A stretch of 46,966 nt of DNA from Nitrosomonas sp. (lineage in GTDB: Bacteria > Pseudomonadota > Gammaproteobacteria > Burkholderiales > Nitrosomonadaceae), in contig NZ_JAMWZS010000021.1 of the NCBI RefSeq assembly GCF_024282095.1, positions 1-46,966 of the forward strand, read 5' to 3'. The notes below the pieces were generated by a model. The model made no database searches. It saw only the letters and a list, made by a program, of their open reading frames with translations, and was not told the DNA's origin. The translations under genes and the position numbers were made by a program. Shown here in pieces: positions 18,095 through 26,974 of the stretch; the first letter of the stretch is position 1, and every line of letters starts with the position of its first letter.

Positions 18095-18873
18095 AAAAAT
18101 TAACTTACCTGATCTGCCTTTTTTTCAGCATGGCCACTACGCTGTATGCATCCACTGATGAGGAAAAAGGCTATGCAGTCCAGTCGGAAGTCGAGCGCCG
18201 TGACACTGGCTTCGGCGACTCTATCAATGACTCTTTAATGATTTTGCGTAATGCACAGGGCGCAGAAAGTAAGCGGGAGTTTACGTACAAAACGTTGGAA
18301 ATTAAAGGGTCTGGCGACAAGGAACTGGGTGTTTTCCATCGACCTGCAGATGTGAAAGGAACAGCCATATTAACGTTCTCCCATGGACTGAAGCCTGATG
18401 ATCAGTGGCTATATTTACCCGAACTGAAAAGAGTAAAACGTATTTCTTCAGTGAACAAGTCTGGCCCGTTCATGGGCAGTGAATTCGCATACGAAGACAT
18501 CGCTTCATGGGAATTGGAGAAATACACCTATAAATATTTACGTGATGAGGCTGTGGATGGTAACGATAGCTTCGTTATCGAGAATACACCGGCATACGAA
18601 CATTCCGGTTACGTTCGTCAAGTGGAATGGATTGATAAAACCATTTATCAACCCCGCAAAATTGAATTTTATGATCGTAAGAACACGTTGCTTAAGACAC
18701 TGACTTTCCATGATTACAATCAATATTTAGGCCAGTATTGGAGAGCCGGTCGGCTCGAAATGGTCAATCATCAAAACGGTAAGAGCACTACTTTGTTACG
18801 CAACAACTATCGTTTTCGTGTCGGGCTGAGTGACAATGATTTTTCTGAAAACTCACTCAAGAACGTTCAATAA
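18091..18873 (+). CDS. Periplasmic LolA-like (outer membrane lipoprotein-sorting) protein
   Basis: A 260-residue protein with a cleavable signal peptide (MKKLTYLICLFFSMATTLYA). The rest matches the LolA-like family usually annotated outer membrane lipoprotein-sorting protein: LPELKRVKRISSVNKSGPFM, GSEFAYEDI, and the later YDRKNTLLKTLTF and YWRAGRLEMVNHQNGKST segments. Such proteins have an open half-barrel that binds acyl chains and are commonly encoded next to MMPL/RND exporters. The gene overlaps the exporter stop by four bases (ATGA), indicating coupling. Likely role: carry the lipid product across the periplasm. Confidence 0.85.
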   Translation: MKKLTYLICLFFSMATTLYASTDEEKGYAVQSEVERRDTGFGDSINDSLMILRNAQGAESKREFTYKTLEIKGSGDKELGVFHRPADVKGTAILTFSHGLKPDDQWLYLPELKRVKRISSVNKSGPFMGSEFAYEDIASWELEKYTYKYLRDEAVDGNDSFVIENTPAYEHSGYVRQVEWIDKTIYQPRKIEFYDRKNTLLKTLTFHDYNQYLGQYWRAGRLEMVNHQNGKSTTLLRNNYRFRVGLSDNDFSENSLKNVQ

Positions 18874-18997
18874 ACATTGGTTCTTGCTATGTTTTGACTC
18901 AATCGGAGTCAGTAAAGGATTGATCTCAGGAAATAATTTCATGACAATCCAATATTCCTGATGAGTTGCTCATTAACAGAAAAAAGTCATTGCAGTA

Positions 18998-19035
18998 AAT
19001 TTAATCCGGCATTCATCGAGGTGCCGGATTAAATT
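18998..19035 (+). terminator. Strong hairpin between LolA-like and outer-membrane genes
   Basis: A perfect 14-bp inverted repeat (AATTTAATCCGGCA at 18998-19011, complement at 19022-19035) surrounds a 10-base loop. The AT-rich stem base could act as a weak intrinsic terminator, although no long T run follows. It may also be an mRNA-stability element separating expression of the exporter operon from the porin-like gene. Confidence 0.5.
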
Positions 19036-19086
19036 GCCAAGTCATTCATAGAATCATCTAAGGAATTGTTGTTAAGGGTAATTGTC

Positions 19087-20304
19087 ATGCTGTTAAGAGT
19101 AATGCTCGCCATCTTGGGAATGATCGTTGCCGTAACCAATATTCAGGCTGCTGAGTGGTCTGGTTTTGCAGCTATCGATCTTCGCGCGTATGTAAAAGCG
19201 CCAGCATTTCCTGAGCAGAATAATCTTCTTTTTGTGCCATCAGGCGTGGCACAGCCCGAATTTCGTCATGAATGGAACGGGGGGACAGATCGTTTGACCG
19301 TTGTCCCGTTTGCCAGGATTGATGCGATTGACGAGAATCGCACCCATTTTGATATTCGCGAGTTTAACTGGCTGCGTCAGAATCAGAATTGGAGTTTGCG
19401 AGCCGGTGTTGGCAGGGTATTTTGGGGGGTGACTGAGTCACGACACTTGGTCGATATCATCAACCAGGTCGATTTTGTGGAAAATATTAATGGCGAGGAG
19501 AAATTGGGTCAGCCGATGCTGAATTTAAATGTACCCAGTACGTACGGAAATTTTAATTTCATATTGATGCCTTATTTTCGGGATCGCACCTTTCCGGCAA
19601 CGGGGGGAAGGCTTAGGTTTGTACCGCCGGTAGACCAGAATGCCTCGGAATTCAGTGACGCCGGTCGCTGGCATCCGGATTGGGCGATACGCTGGAGCCG
19701 TACTTTCGGTAACGTCGATATTGGTATTGCTCATTTTATGGGCATAGGACGAGAGCCTAGATTGTTACCGCGCTTCGATCATGGTCTGAATGCCGCGCCG
19801 ACGGCCTTGATCCCGGTTTATGATTTGATTCAACAAACCAGTTTGGACGCTCAGGCTTCTCTGGGAAACTGGCTTTTTAAGCTGGAATCCATTACGCGCA
19901 GTGGCCAGGGTAAACGCTTTGCAGCAGTGGTGGCAGGTGTTGAGTACACCCACTATGGTTTGTTGAACAGTGATATCGATCTTGGCCTGTTGGCGGAATA
20001 TCTGTATGACGGCCGTGACAAAGCGGCTCCGCCTACGCCTTTCAACAATGATGTTTATTTTGGTGTGCGTTTGGCCTTTAACGATACGCAGAATTCACAG
20101 ATATTGGCGGGTGTTACCACAGACGTGGAGACGCAGGCTAAGGTCGGCACCATAACGGCTAGCCGCCGCATTGGTGAAAAGTGGAAAATTGAGCTGGAGT
20201 CCCGGTTCTTTTCACACATCGCCCCAGATAGACCCAGCAGCGAGATTCTGACGGGGTACCGGCAGGACGATTATATTCAGCTCCGTATCGCCCGCTATTT
20301 CTAA
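19087..20304 (+). CDS. Outer-membrane beta-barrel protein of unknown family
   Basis: After a signal peptide (MLLRVMLAILGMIVAVTNIQ, cleavage near AA-EW) the 405-residue product is made of alternating strand-like segments. It ends in IARYF, with the C-terminal phenylalanine typical of outer-membrane barrels. Segments such as SLRAGVGRVFWGVTESRHLV and GNWLFKLESITRSGQGKRFA are reminiscent of DUF1302-like or phosphate-selective porin-like proteins. I choose ATG 19087, spaced eight bases from AAGGG; TTG codons at 19066 and 19069 are in frame. It follows the LolA-like gene and could be the outer-membrane exit or receptor of the pathway. Function not established. Confidence 0.72.
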   Translation: MLLRVMLAILGMIVAVTNIQAAEWSGFAAIDLRAYVKAPAFPEQNNLLFVPSGVAQPEFRHEWNGGTDRLTVVPFARIDAIDENRTHFDIREFNWLRQNQNWSLRAGVGRVFWGVTESRHLVDIINQVDFVENINGEEKLGQPMLNLNVPSTYGNFNFILMPYFRDRTFPATGGRLRFVPPVDQNASEFSDAGRWHPDWAIRWSRTFGNVDIGIAHFMGIGREPRLLPRFDHGLNAAPTALIPVYDLIQQTSLDAQASLGNWLFKLESITRSGQGKRFAAVVAGVEYTHYGLLNSDIDLGLLAEYLYDGRDKAAPPTPFNNDVYFGVRLAFNDTQNSQILAGVTTDVETQAKVGTITASRRIGEKWKIELESRFFSHIAPDRPSSEILTGYRQDDYIQLRIARYF

Positions 20305-20332
20305 GCATTTCGCAAGTTACAAAAATCAACCT

Positions 20333-21055
20333 ATGCAAACAAGAGTATTTGACGGCTTTGTACCCGATCAGGTCATGTCGTCAATGTGGCCATCGCCGAC
20401 TTTCCATTTTGAAATTTGCGAAACTTCCAAAGATCAACAGGTACTTCATTTTGCTGAGCGATCGTTGATCGAAGGTGCTAATTTAAAGCGCCAACAGGAT
20501 TTTTGCTCCGGTCGATATTGCGCACATCGGATTCTGGACAAACTGGGGTATCGTGAGGTGCCCGTCTTGTCTGACCCCTATGGTGCGCCATGCTGGCCTG
20601 CTGATATTGTCGGCAGTATCAGCCATAGTGGGGGAATGGCGATGGCCGTTGCTGCTTACCAGCAACATGTCAGGACTTTGGGATTCGACATCCAAGCCTA
20701 TGAGAGGCCTTTTCCTTATGACACGCTGGACATGCTTTTTCGCCCCGAAGAAAAACAGAGCATTCTGTCAATTGCGCCAGAACTCATGGATCTTTACGCT
20801 TATAGTATTTTTTCCGCGAAGGAGAGCGTTTTTAAATGCTGTTACAGCGCATTCGGTTGCTTGCTCGAGTGGTGTGATATTGCTATCACGCTGGACTGGG
20901 TGAAAGGAATTTTTGTTGCCCGCACACCGCAACATCCGATATGTGAGTCCTTCTTTGACAATTCCGGATTAACTGGAAGTATCTTTATCGATAATTCATG
21001 CATTTATACTGGAATCTGGTTGTCGGCGGCACCCTATACTCGATCCAACGGATAA
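20333..21055 (+). CDS. 4'-phosphopantetheinyl transferase, EntD-like
   Basis: A 240-residue Sfp/EntD-type enzyme expected to convert the apo-ACP of the PKS to its holo form by adding phosphopantetheine from CoA. Recognisable parts are FCSGRYCAHRILDKLG, the GSISHSGG strand (usually GSISH/GSLTH), GFDIQ (D119 to Q121) and FSAKESVFKC (K163, E164). The usual GxDxE metal-binding motif has Q121 in place of E, which is unusual, although the KE motif is intact. It begins 28 bp after the outer-membrane gene and probably shares its transcript. The ribosome site is weak. Confidence 0.85.
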   Translation: MQTRVFDGFVPDQVMSSMWPSPTFHFEICETSKDQQVLHFAERSLIEGANLKRQQDFCSGRYCAHRILDKLGYREVPVLSDPYGAPCWPADIVGSISHSGGMAMAVAAYQQHVRTLGFDIQAYERPFPYDTLDMLFRPEEKQSILSIAPELMDLYAYSIFSAKESVFKCCYSAFGCLLEWCDIAITLDWVKGIFVARTPQHPICESFFDNSGLTGSIFIDNSCIYTGIWLSAAPYTRSNG

Positions 21056-21262
21056 TCCTTGTGGTTTCTAGTTTCTATTCGCGTGATTCTAACGTCACTC
21101 AGGGTAAGTGACTATATTTGCTAATAATATTAGCTGTGGCATTTATCACAGCGTACCTGCAGCCGGTGGTGATAAATTTTAGTCGTGCTTTCGATCTGGA
21201 CCCTGTCCGGAAGAACACAGAAAGTAAACAAGCAGTTTATTAATTTTATAAAAGGATTGGAA
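21056..21262. promoter_or_regulatory. Leader region of the secreted-protein gene
   Basis: About 200 bp separate the PPTase from the next gene. It contains AT-rich stretches and a good ribosome site (AAAGGATTGG) before ATG 21263. I cannot place promoter boxes firmly. Confidence 0.3.
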
Positions 21263-21898
21263 ATGAAGAAATTATTATGGATTGCCTTAACAGTTATTCT
21301 GGGTAATGTGCATGTTGCGATGGCTACTCAGGATCACAATCATGGGGGTGCCACAGATAAAGTTGATTTTTCTTTTGCTGGTGATGGTTATTTTTTTAAA
21401 ACTTCCATAGATGTTAATCAGGATGGCACTTTTGCAACTCTTATGAATTTCACCGGTAGAAGTAAAGAGTTAGGCAGAGTATCTGCCAGTGTTCTTACAG
21501 ATATCCGAGTTGAATTGGATGCCAACGGAATACCAAAAAGTTGTGTAACTCCTGATGGCTTTCAAGGGATAGTCGTTGGTCTTGTGAAATCCAAAGGTAT
21601 TATTCAACTGAAAAATGGTGATCAACTTTTTACTGAAGCCACTTCACTATCTTCGTGTCTCAGCATCAGTGAGTGCGTTGATGAACAAGGGAAAGTGAAG
21701 GAAGGATGTGCATTCCAGTCAATAACTGCTGCCAAGATTATTGGTGGTACTGGGAAATTTACTTGTGCATTTGGAGACTCGCAGCACGAACATACTCGCA
21801 CAGTCCTAGCAGTCGACCCGCAAGTAGATGTTTTTGGCAGTGTTTCGAATTTTACAATGCGTGGTACAGTGCATATCCCCAGAAGTTGTAGCAAATAA
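21263..21898 (+). CDS. Secreted protein of unknown function, possible AOC-like barrel
   Basis: The product starts MKKLLWIALTVILGNVHVAM, a clear signal peptide. The upstream in-frame start at 21185 would place this inside the protein, so 21263 is the better start. The mature part (about 190 residues) has an N-terminal HNHGG stretch, six cysteines including ECVDEQGKVKEGC, and IIGGTGKFTCAFGDS, which recalls the GGTGxFxxAxG pattern of allene-oxide-cyclase-like beta barrels. Its base composition is more AT-rich than the PKS genes. It may be the last gene of the cluster or an unrelated neighbour. Confidence 0.6.
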   Translation: MKKLLWIALTVILGNVHVAMATQDHNHGGATDKVDFSFAGDGYFFKTSIDVNQDGTFATLMNFTGRSKELGRVSASVLTDIRVELDANGIPKSCVTPDGFQGIVVGLVKSKGIIQLKNGDQLFTEATSLSSCLSISECVDEQGKVKEGCAFQSITAAKIIGGTGKFTCAFGDSQHEHTRTVLAVDPQVDVFGSVSNFTMRGTVHIPRSCSK

Positions 21899-21985
21899 GC
21901 TATCGCCTTTGCTAGACGTATTGAAATTTATTGTGCGGTTGTGGCGGCGTTGAGTCATGCGTCGCCAAAGCAATTTGACAGGCTG

Positions 21986-22720
21986 TTAAAACTTGTATCC
22001 CCGATGCAACGCCACAATTCCCGCAGTCAAATTGAAGTATTCCACGCGTTCAAAGCCCACTTGCTGCATCAGTTCCTGCAATTCAACCTGGGAAGGGTGC
22101 ATGCGGATGGATTCGGCCAGATAGCGATAACTTTCTGCATCATTGGTAATGACTTTTCCCATCGTGGGAAGTAACTTAAATGAATAAGCGTCATAGGCTG
22201 GTTGCAGCGGTTTCCAGACCTTGGAAAATTCCAGCACAATGACGGTTCCGCCCGGTTTGATGACGCGCAGCATTTCTTTGAGCGCAATATCCTTGTGCGT
22301 CATGTTCCTGAGACCAAATGCGACGCTGACGCAATTAAAGTAATTATCCGGAAAGGGCAATTTCTCAGCATCGCATTGCGCCGCCGGGGTAGGCGTGCCC
22401 TCATCAATCAGGCGATCGCGGCCGATGGACAACATGGAATTGTTAATGTCGGTCAACCAGACTTCTCCGGATTTCCCCACTTTCTGCAAAAACAGTGCAC
22501 TTAAATCACCGGTGCCGCCTGCAATATCCAGCACCTTATCGCCTTGCCTTACACCGCTGGTTTCAATGGCAAAGCGCTTCCATAAGCGATGCAGACCTAC
22601 GGACATCAGATCGTTCATCAGATTGTAGCGTTCTGCTACGGAATGAAAGACTTCGGCGACTTTGCCGGCTTTTTCATCTTCAGCAACTGTGTTAAAGCCA
22701 AAATGCGTAGTTTTAGTCAT
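21986..22720 (-). CDS. ubiE: Ubiquinone/menaquinone C-methyltransferase UbiE
   Basis: SAM-dependent methyltransferase that adds the C-methyl group of the quinone ring in ubiquinone synthesis. The 244-residue length is normal. It has the opening [20 protein letters not shown], the SAM-binding motif [12 protein letters not shown] (residues 63-74), [10 protein letters not shown], and the C-terminal [11 protein letters not shown], all typical of UbiE. It is convergent with the secreted-protein gene and lies directly downstream of the DUF971 gene, the usual arrangement in Betaproteobacteria. Confidence 0.96.
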   Translation of the reverse strand: MTKTTHFGFNTVAEDEKAGKVAEVFHSVAERYNLMNDLMSVGLHRLWKRFAIETSGVRQGDKVLDIAGGTGDLSALFLQKVGKSGEVWLTDINNSMLSIGRDRLIDEGTPTPAAQCDAEKLPFPDNYFNCVSVAFGLRNMTHKDIALKEMLRVIKPGGTVIVLEFSKVWKPLQPAYDAYSFKLLPTMGKVITNDAESYRYLAESIRMHPSQVELQELMQQVGFERVEYFNLTAGIVALHRGYKF

Positions 22721-22777
22721 GGTAATAATTAAGTTTGAGTGTGATGTGGCTTATATTAGGTGATTGTCGATGGCAAT

Positions 22778-23188
22778 TTATTGACAGGAATGCTTCATTG
22801 TCGGGTTTTTGGTTTCATGCTCGCGGCTTGCTCCGGCTTCTTCCATACACTGCAGATAGCGTTGCCACATTTTATCCTGATTCAGGCCATAGTTATAGAG
22901 CAAGTCCCATGAGTACAGTCCGGTGTTATGGCCGTCGGTAAAATTAAGTTGTATGGCATAATTACCAACGGGCTCGATTTTCCGGATATTGACCATTTTC
23001 TTACCGGTTTGCAGTACTTCCTGCCCTGGGCCATGACCGCTTACTTCGGCTGACGGTGAATGGACACGTAAAAACTCACATGAAAATTGAAAAGTCTTGC
23101 CATCAGAGAAGGCAATATCCAGTACTCTGGATTGCTGGTGTAACTTGATTTCTGTGGGGTGCGGTGTGTCTTTGGTTAAACCGGCCAT
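22778..23188 (-). CDS. DUF971 protein (gamma-butyrobetaine hydroxylase N-terminal-like domain)
   Basis: A 136-residue protein with the DUF971 pattern: PTEIKLHQQSRVLDIAFSDG, SCEFLRVHSPSAEV, NYAIQLNFTDGHNTGLYSWD and LLYNYG. The DGHxTGxYxW segment is the family hallmark. The exact biochemical role of free-standing members is unclear. The gene lies immediately upstream of ubiE and is probably co-transcribed with it. The C-terminus after ASREHE is variable. Confidence 0.87.
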   Translation of the reverse strand: MAGLTKDTPHPTEIKLHQQSRVLDIAFSDGKTFQFSCEFLRVHSPSAEVSGHGPGQEVLQTGKKMVNIRKIEPVGNYAIQLNFTDGHNTGLYSWDLLYNYGLNQDKMWQRYLQCMEEAGASREHETKNPTMKHSCQ

Positions 23189-23293
23189 AATAGGTTATTT
23201 AATGTAAGTGAGTTAACAGGCTGTTAAAAGTAATCGATGGGCCCATTGTAACAAACTGTGCAGGAAAAATTTAATCGATACAGGAATACGCGC

Positions 23294-24013
23294 ATGGCTG
23301 CAAAAATACTGATCGTGGAAGATGAAGCTGCTATACAGGAATTGATTACTTATAATCTGCAGCAAGCCGGTTATGAAAGCGTTTGCGCAGAGAATGCCGA
23401 GAAGGCACTGGCACTGATCAATGCTGCACTGCCGGATTTGATTTTGCTGGATTGGATGCTGCCGGGCGTGAGCGGTATCGAGCTTGCAAAGATGTTGCGG
23501 CGTAATGAGCGTACACGCTTAATTCCCATCATCATGCTGACGGCGCGCACACAGGAAGCGGATAAGGTGGCCGGCCTGGAGATTGGCGCGGATGATTACA
23601 TCACCAAACCTTTTTCGCCACGTGAATTGATCGCTCGTATCAATGCAGTGCTACGCCGGTTGATTCCGGAAGCTTCTGACGAAGTGGTTGAAATGGATGG
23701 TCTGCGGCTGGATCCGGTCAATCATCGCGTCACTGCCGGAAATAAGGAAATTGAACTGGGACCTACCGAATATCGCTTGTTGCATTTTATGATGACGCAT
23801 ACCGAGCGTGTTTATTCGCGCAGCCAATTATTGGATCGGGTATGGGGTGATCATGTGTTTGTCGAAGAACGCACTGTCGATGTGCATATTCGCCGGTTGC
23901 GTAAAGCATTGGAGTTGGCAGGCAAGGATGAGTGGATACAAACTGTCAGAGGCGCAGGTTATCGGTTTTCGGCGATTGCTTTATCGCCTAAGGATTCGGA
24001 TGTCGAAATTTGA
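23294..24013 (+). CDS. phoB: Phosphate regulon response regulator PhoB
   Basis: OmpR-family response regulator for phosphate starvation. The receiver has the acidic pair (VEDE), phosphoacceptor D53 in LLDWMLPG, the T of MLTART and K of YITKPFSP. The winged-helix output domain includes [30 protein letters not shown] and [13 protein letters not shown] start it at ATG 23294, preceded by AGGAA at seven bases; the in-frame GTG at 23258 would add 12 unlikely residues. It is followed by phoR and divergent from the DUF971 gene. Confidence 0.95.
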   Translation: MAAKILIVEDEAAIQELITYNLQQAGYESVCAENAEKALALINAALPDLILLDWMLPGVSGIELAKMLRRNERTRLIPIIMLTARTQEADKVAGLEIGADDYITKPFSPRELIARINAVLRRLIPEASDEVVEMDGLRLDPVNHRVTAGNKEIELGPTEYRLLHFMMTHTERVYSRSQLLDRVWGDHVFVEERTVDVHIRRLRKALELAGKDEWIQTVRGAGYRFSAIALSPKDSDVEI

Positions 24014-24094
24014 CTAAAATGCAATATTTGAACTCTAAAAGCCATGTCAATCAGCATTTCCCTCCAGACAACCATCTTTTTCAGGGTTATTTAA

Positions 24095-25390
24095 GTGTCT
24101 GATATCTGGCAACGTTCCTCTAATATCTTACTTGTTATTGTTATCGCCGCAGTGCTATGGATGATTTTTGGCGCTGTGAAAGCCTTGATTTTTTTTAGCG
24201 CTGCTTTGCTATGGATGGTGTTTCATCATGTGCGCCATTTGGTCGCATTAGAGCGTTGGTTACAGCGTTCCGACCATTCACCTGCCAGTATTCCGGCTGG
24301 TTTCGGTGCATGGGATGATGTGTTCGCGCATTTGGCACGCTACGTGCGCCAGCATAGCCAGAGCCAGGAATTACTGAGCCTGGCGCTGGAGCGCATGCGC
24401 AATGTCACGTCAGCGATGCCTGACGGCATTGTCATCCTGGATGAAGTGGATCGGATTGAATGGTGTAATCGAGTCGCTGAACAGCACTTAGGCATTCACT
24501 TGTCACTGGATGCTGGTCAACAAATCACTTATCTGGTGCGACAAATACCGTTTGTTGAATATCTGGCGGCACGTCAATACAGCAGTCCTCTGATTCTGAA
24601 ACAAACGCGCCTGAAAGGTTTGATCATTTCTTTACAGTTGGTACCTTATGGTTATAACCAGAAGCTTCTGATCAGTCGCGATATTACGCGCTTTGAGAAA
24701 ATAGAAACCATGCGGCGCGACTTTATTGCAAACGTTTCTCATGAATTACGCACACCGCTCACGGTGATTGGCGGCTTTCTCGAGACTTTATCAGCGGATG
24801 ACAATGTCAATACCGGCTTCAACAAACGTGCCTTGGCATTGATGACTGAACAAACCACCCGTATGCAACGGCTGATCGAGGATTTGCTGATTCTGTCGCG
24901 ACTGGAAAATGAACAGAATAAAATCAATGAAAAAGCGGTTGATGTGGTCAGCTTGTTACATAAAATCCTGCAGGATGCGGAGTCGCTCAGCGCAGGGCGT
25001 CATCAAATCAAATTGAATATTGCCGCGCAAGACCAGTTAATGGGCAGCGAAGAAGAATTACGCAGTGCTTTTGGTAATTTGATCAGCAATGCGATTCGCT
25101 ATACGCCGGACAGAGGTGAGATCAGTATCAATTGGGAGAAGCATAATGGGCAAGGCCTGTTCTTTGTGCAGGATAGCGGAATCGGTATCGAAGCGGAGCA
25201 TATTCCGCGTTTGACAGAACGCTTTTATCGTATTGATAGCAGCCGTTCACGGGAAACCGGCGGAACAGGACTCGGACTTGCCATCGTCAAACATGTCCTG
25301 AATCGGCATGAAGCGCGTCTGGAGATTACCAGCCAGGTAGGCAAGGGTAGCCGGTTCAGTATATGGTTTCCTGCCGAGCGGCTGATTTGA
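24095..25390 (+). CDS. phoR: Phosphate regulon sensor histidine kinase PhoR
   Basis: Membrane histidine kinase partner of PhoB. The 431-residue protein begins with a GTG and has two close N-terminal hydrophobic segments (residues about 10-50), a PAS-like region (SAMPDGIVILDEVDRIEWCN), the H-box NVSHELRTPLT with H216, an N-box NLISNAIRYTPDRG, and ATP-binding glycine boxes (DSGIGI, GTGLGLAIVKHVL). The short periplasm-free N-terminus is typical of PhoR. No pst transport or phoU genes lie in the window. Confidence 0.94.
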   Translation: MSDIWQRSSNILLVIVIAAVLWMIFGAVKALIFFSAALLWMVFHHVRHLVALERWLQRSDHSPASIPAGFGAWDDVFAHLARYVRQHSQSQELLSLALERMRNVTSAMPDGIVILDEVDRIEWCNRVAEQHLGIHLSLDAGQQITYLVRQIPFVEYLAARQYSSPLILKQTRLKGLIISLQLVPYGYNQKLLISRDITRFEKIETMRRDFIANVSHELRTPLTVIGGFLETLSADDNVNTGFNKRALALMTEQTTRMQRLIEDLLILSRLENEQNKINEKAVDVVSLLHKILQDAESLSAGRHQIKLNIAAQDQLMGSEEELRSAFGNLISNAIRYTPDRGEISINWEKHNGQGLFFVQDSGIGIEAEHIPRLTERFYRIDSSRSRETGGTGLGLAIVKHVLNRHEARLEITSQVGKGSRFSIWFPAERLI

Positions 25391-25520
25391 TGAAATCAAG
25401 TGGCGCAGAGAATCTGTACTTCTCTGGTTATTCAATGCGTATCGCGGAAATATTGCGATGTAGGGTAAGCCCGAAGCGTACAGTTCTATCAATCCTGTAC
25501 GGTTATTGTTAAAAATTAAA

Positions 25521-25544
25521 AAACCACCGGCTAGCCGGTGGTTT
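25521..25544. terminator. Bidirectional terminator, phoR / small periplasmic gene
   Basis: A perfect 24-base palindrome centred on CTAG (stem AAACCACCGG) has A-rich sequence on its left and T-rich sequence on its right. It can therefore stop both phoR (plus) and the convergent gene at 25586-25975 (minus). Confidence 0.88.
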
Positions 25545-25585
25545 TCTTGTAATGATTGCAGAATCGTTTGTTGCGGCAATATGTT

Positions 25586-25975
25586 TTACTTGACTGCTGC
25601 GATGGGATCACGATCTTGTTTGATTTCCGCTTTCTCTGCCGAATGATCTTCCTGAGCCATCATTTTTTTGTGATCTTCAGCATGGTGCAGGTCTTCTTCT
25701 ATCGTTTTCTCGTGTTCGTGGATATTGGCCAAAGTATGGGATTGGATATCCTGACCATGTCTGCCAAAATAATAAGGATGCTCTTCGTATTCTTTAAGTA
25801 ATTCTTCATTCTCATGCAGCATATCTTCTTCTTCATGAGCATGGTTTTCATAATACTTTATTAAAGCAGCGTGATCGTTATCATCAATTCCTTCAACCTC
25901 ATTTGCAAATGCGGATGGAACGGATAAGCTCAGTGCCAGCAAAGATAACACTACTAAAAGTTTTGATGTTTTCAT
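25586..25975 (-). CDS. Small His/Glu-rich periplasmic protein, paralogue A
   Basis: A 129-residue protein with a signal peptide (MKTSKLLVVLSLLALSLSVP..SAFA). The mature part is highly charged, predicted helical, and rich in Glu and His. It contains the core EYEEHPYYFGRHGQDIQSHT followed by ANIHEHEK. The core is nearly repeated in the protein at 29794-30174 (EYEEHSFYYGRQGQDVQSHT), so the two are paralogues. I do not recognise a characterised family. The many His and Glu residues could bind metal, but that is speculation. Its upstream region matches that of the paralogue. Confidence 0.75.
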   Translation of the reverse strand: MKTSKLLVVLSLLALSLSVPSAFANEVEGIDDNDHAALIKYYENHAHEEEDMLHENEELLKEYEEHPYYFGRHGQDIQSHTLANIHEHEKTIEEDLHHAEDHKKMMAQEDHSAEKAEIKQDRDPIAAVK

Positions 25976-26028
25976 GAGAGGCGCTCCTAAGATACAGATG
26001 AAATGGACAGTAGCATCATAATTTAGCC

Positions 26029-26083
26029 GGTGCGTTGAATATATTGGGGAAACCCTGGTTTTTTACTGAGAGAAACCATTAGA
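26029..26083 (-). promoter_or_regulatory. Conserved upstream region of paralogue A
   Basis: This stretch aligns with 30228-30277 upstream of paralogue B. Shared blocks on the plus strand are GGTGCG, ATATTGGGGAAAC, TTTTTTACT and TTAGA, at nearly the same distance from each start codon. Here the dyad is imperfect (CTGAGAGAAACCATTAG). It probably contains the promoter and a regulator site. Confidence 0.6.
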
Positions 26084-26090
26084 TGATATT

Positions 26091-26122
26091 GGTTGCACTG
26101 GCAGAAACGACCAGTGCCAACC
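26091..26122 (-). terminator. Hairpin downstream of ppsR
   Basis: GGTTGCACTGG and CCAGTGCCAACC form an 11-bp stem with one bulged base and a 9-base loop just after the ppsR stop codon. No T run follows on the minus strand, so it may terminate weakly or stabilise the message end. Confidence 0.5.
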
Positions 26123-26143
26123 GCATGCACGTGAATTTCCGAC

Positions 26144-26974
26144 TCAACCGTATAACTGCCGCTTCAAGCCGCAACGATTCAGTATCGTGGCGCTGATTTC
26201 CTCAATTGAAATGTGTGTGGTATCCAAATAAGGAATATTGAATATATGAAATAGCGATTCCTGCCACTGAATTTCCTGTTGGCATTGCGCCAGAGAGGCG
26301 TATTGACTGTTCGGGCGGCGTTCCTGCCGGATGAAATGCAGCTGTGCAGCACTGAGCGTCAGTCCAAATAATTTGCTGCGTACATTTTCCAATACTTTCG
26401 GTAGTTGCAGTGCAGACATATCTTCTTCTGTCAGCGGATAATTTGCCGCGGCAATGCCATATTGCAATCCCAAATACAGACAAGTCGGCGTTTTGCCGGA
26501 GCGGGAAATGCCGATCAGGACGATATCCGCCTCAGCAAAATTTTTTGGATTGATGCCGTCATCGTGCGCCAATACATAATTGATTGCCGCAATGCGCTTG
26601 GAATACGCCAGATGATGCTGTACGCCGTGCGAACGCCCGGCGATGCGCGCGAAGGGCTGACTGAGTTCTGCTTCGATGGAACGGATAAAGGTTTCAAAAA
26701 AATCATAGACGCGGCAGTTTGCCTGTTTGATGACTTGCAGGATTTCCGGTTTAAGCAGCGTGCTGAACACCAAGGGCCGATGGCCGTCGTGTTCGGCAGC
26801 ATGATTAATCTGCGCTGACACGATTTCGGCTTTTTCGATGTCGTCCAGAAACGGCACGTTGACGGTTTGCCATGCAATGCCGTCAAACTGAGTCAGTAAA
26901 CTGTGTCCAAGCGTTTCCGCCGTGATGCCGGTACCGTCCGACAAATAAAAAACCGTGCGTTTCTGTTCTGTCAT
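26144..26974 (-). CDS. ppsR: PEP synthetase regulatory protein (kinase/pyrophosphorylase)
   Basis: DUF299-family bifunctional enzyme that switches PEP synthase off by ADP-dependent phosphorylation of a threonine and on by phosphate-dependent removal. The 276-residue product starts [20 protein letters not shown] and has the P-loop-like [14 protein letters not shown], both typical. ATG 26974 overlaps the ppsA stop by four bases (ATGA), which supports this start over the one 27 bp upstream. It is co-transcribed with, and acts on, the ppsA product. Confidence 0.95.
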   Translation of the reverse strand: MTEQKRTVFYLSDGTGITAETLGHSLLTQFDGIAWQTVNVPFLDDIEKAEIVSAQINHAAEHDGHRPLVFSTLLKPEILQVIKQANCRVYDFFETFIRSIEAELSQPFARIAGRSHGVQHHLAYSKRIAAINYVLAHDDGINPKNFAEADIVLIGISRSGKTPTCLYLGLQYGIAAANYPLTEEDMSALQLPKVLENVRSKLFGLTLSAAQLHFIRQERRPNSQYASLAQCQQEIQWQESLFHIFNIPYLDTTHISIEEISATILNRCGLKRQLYG

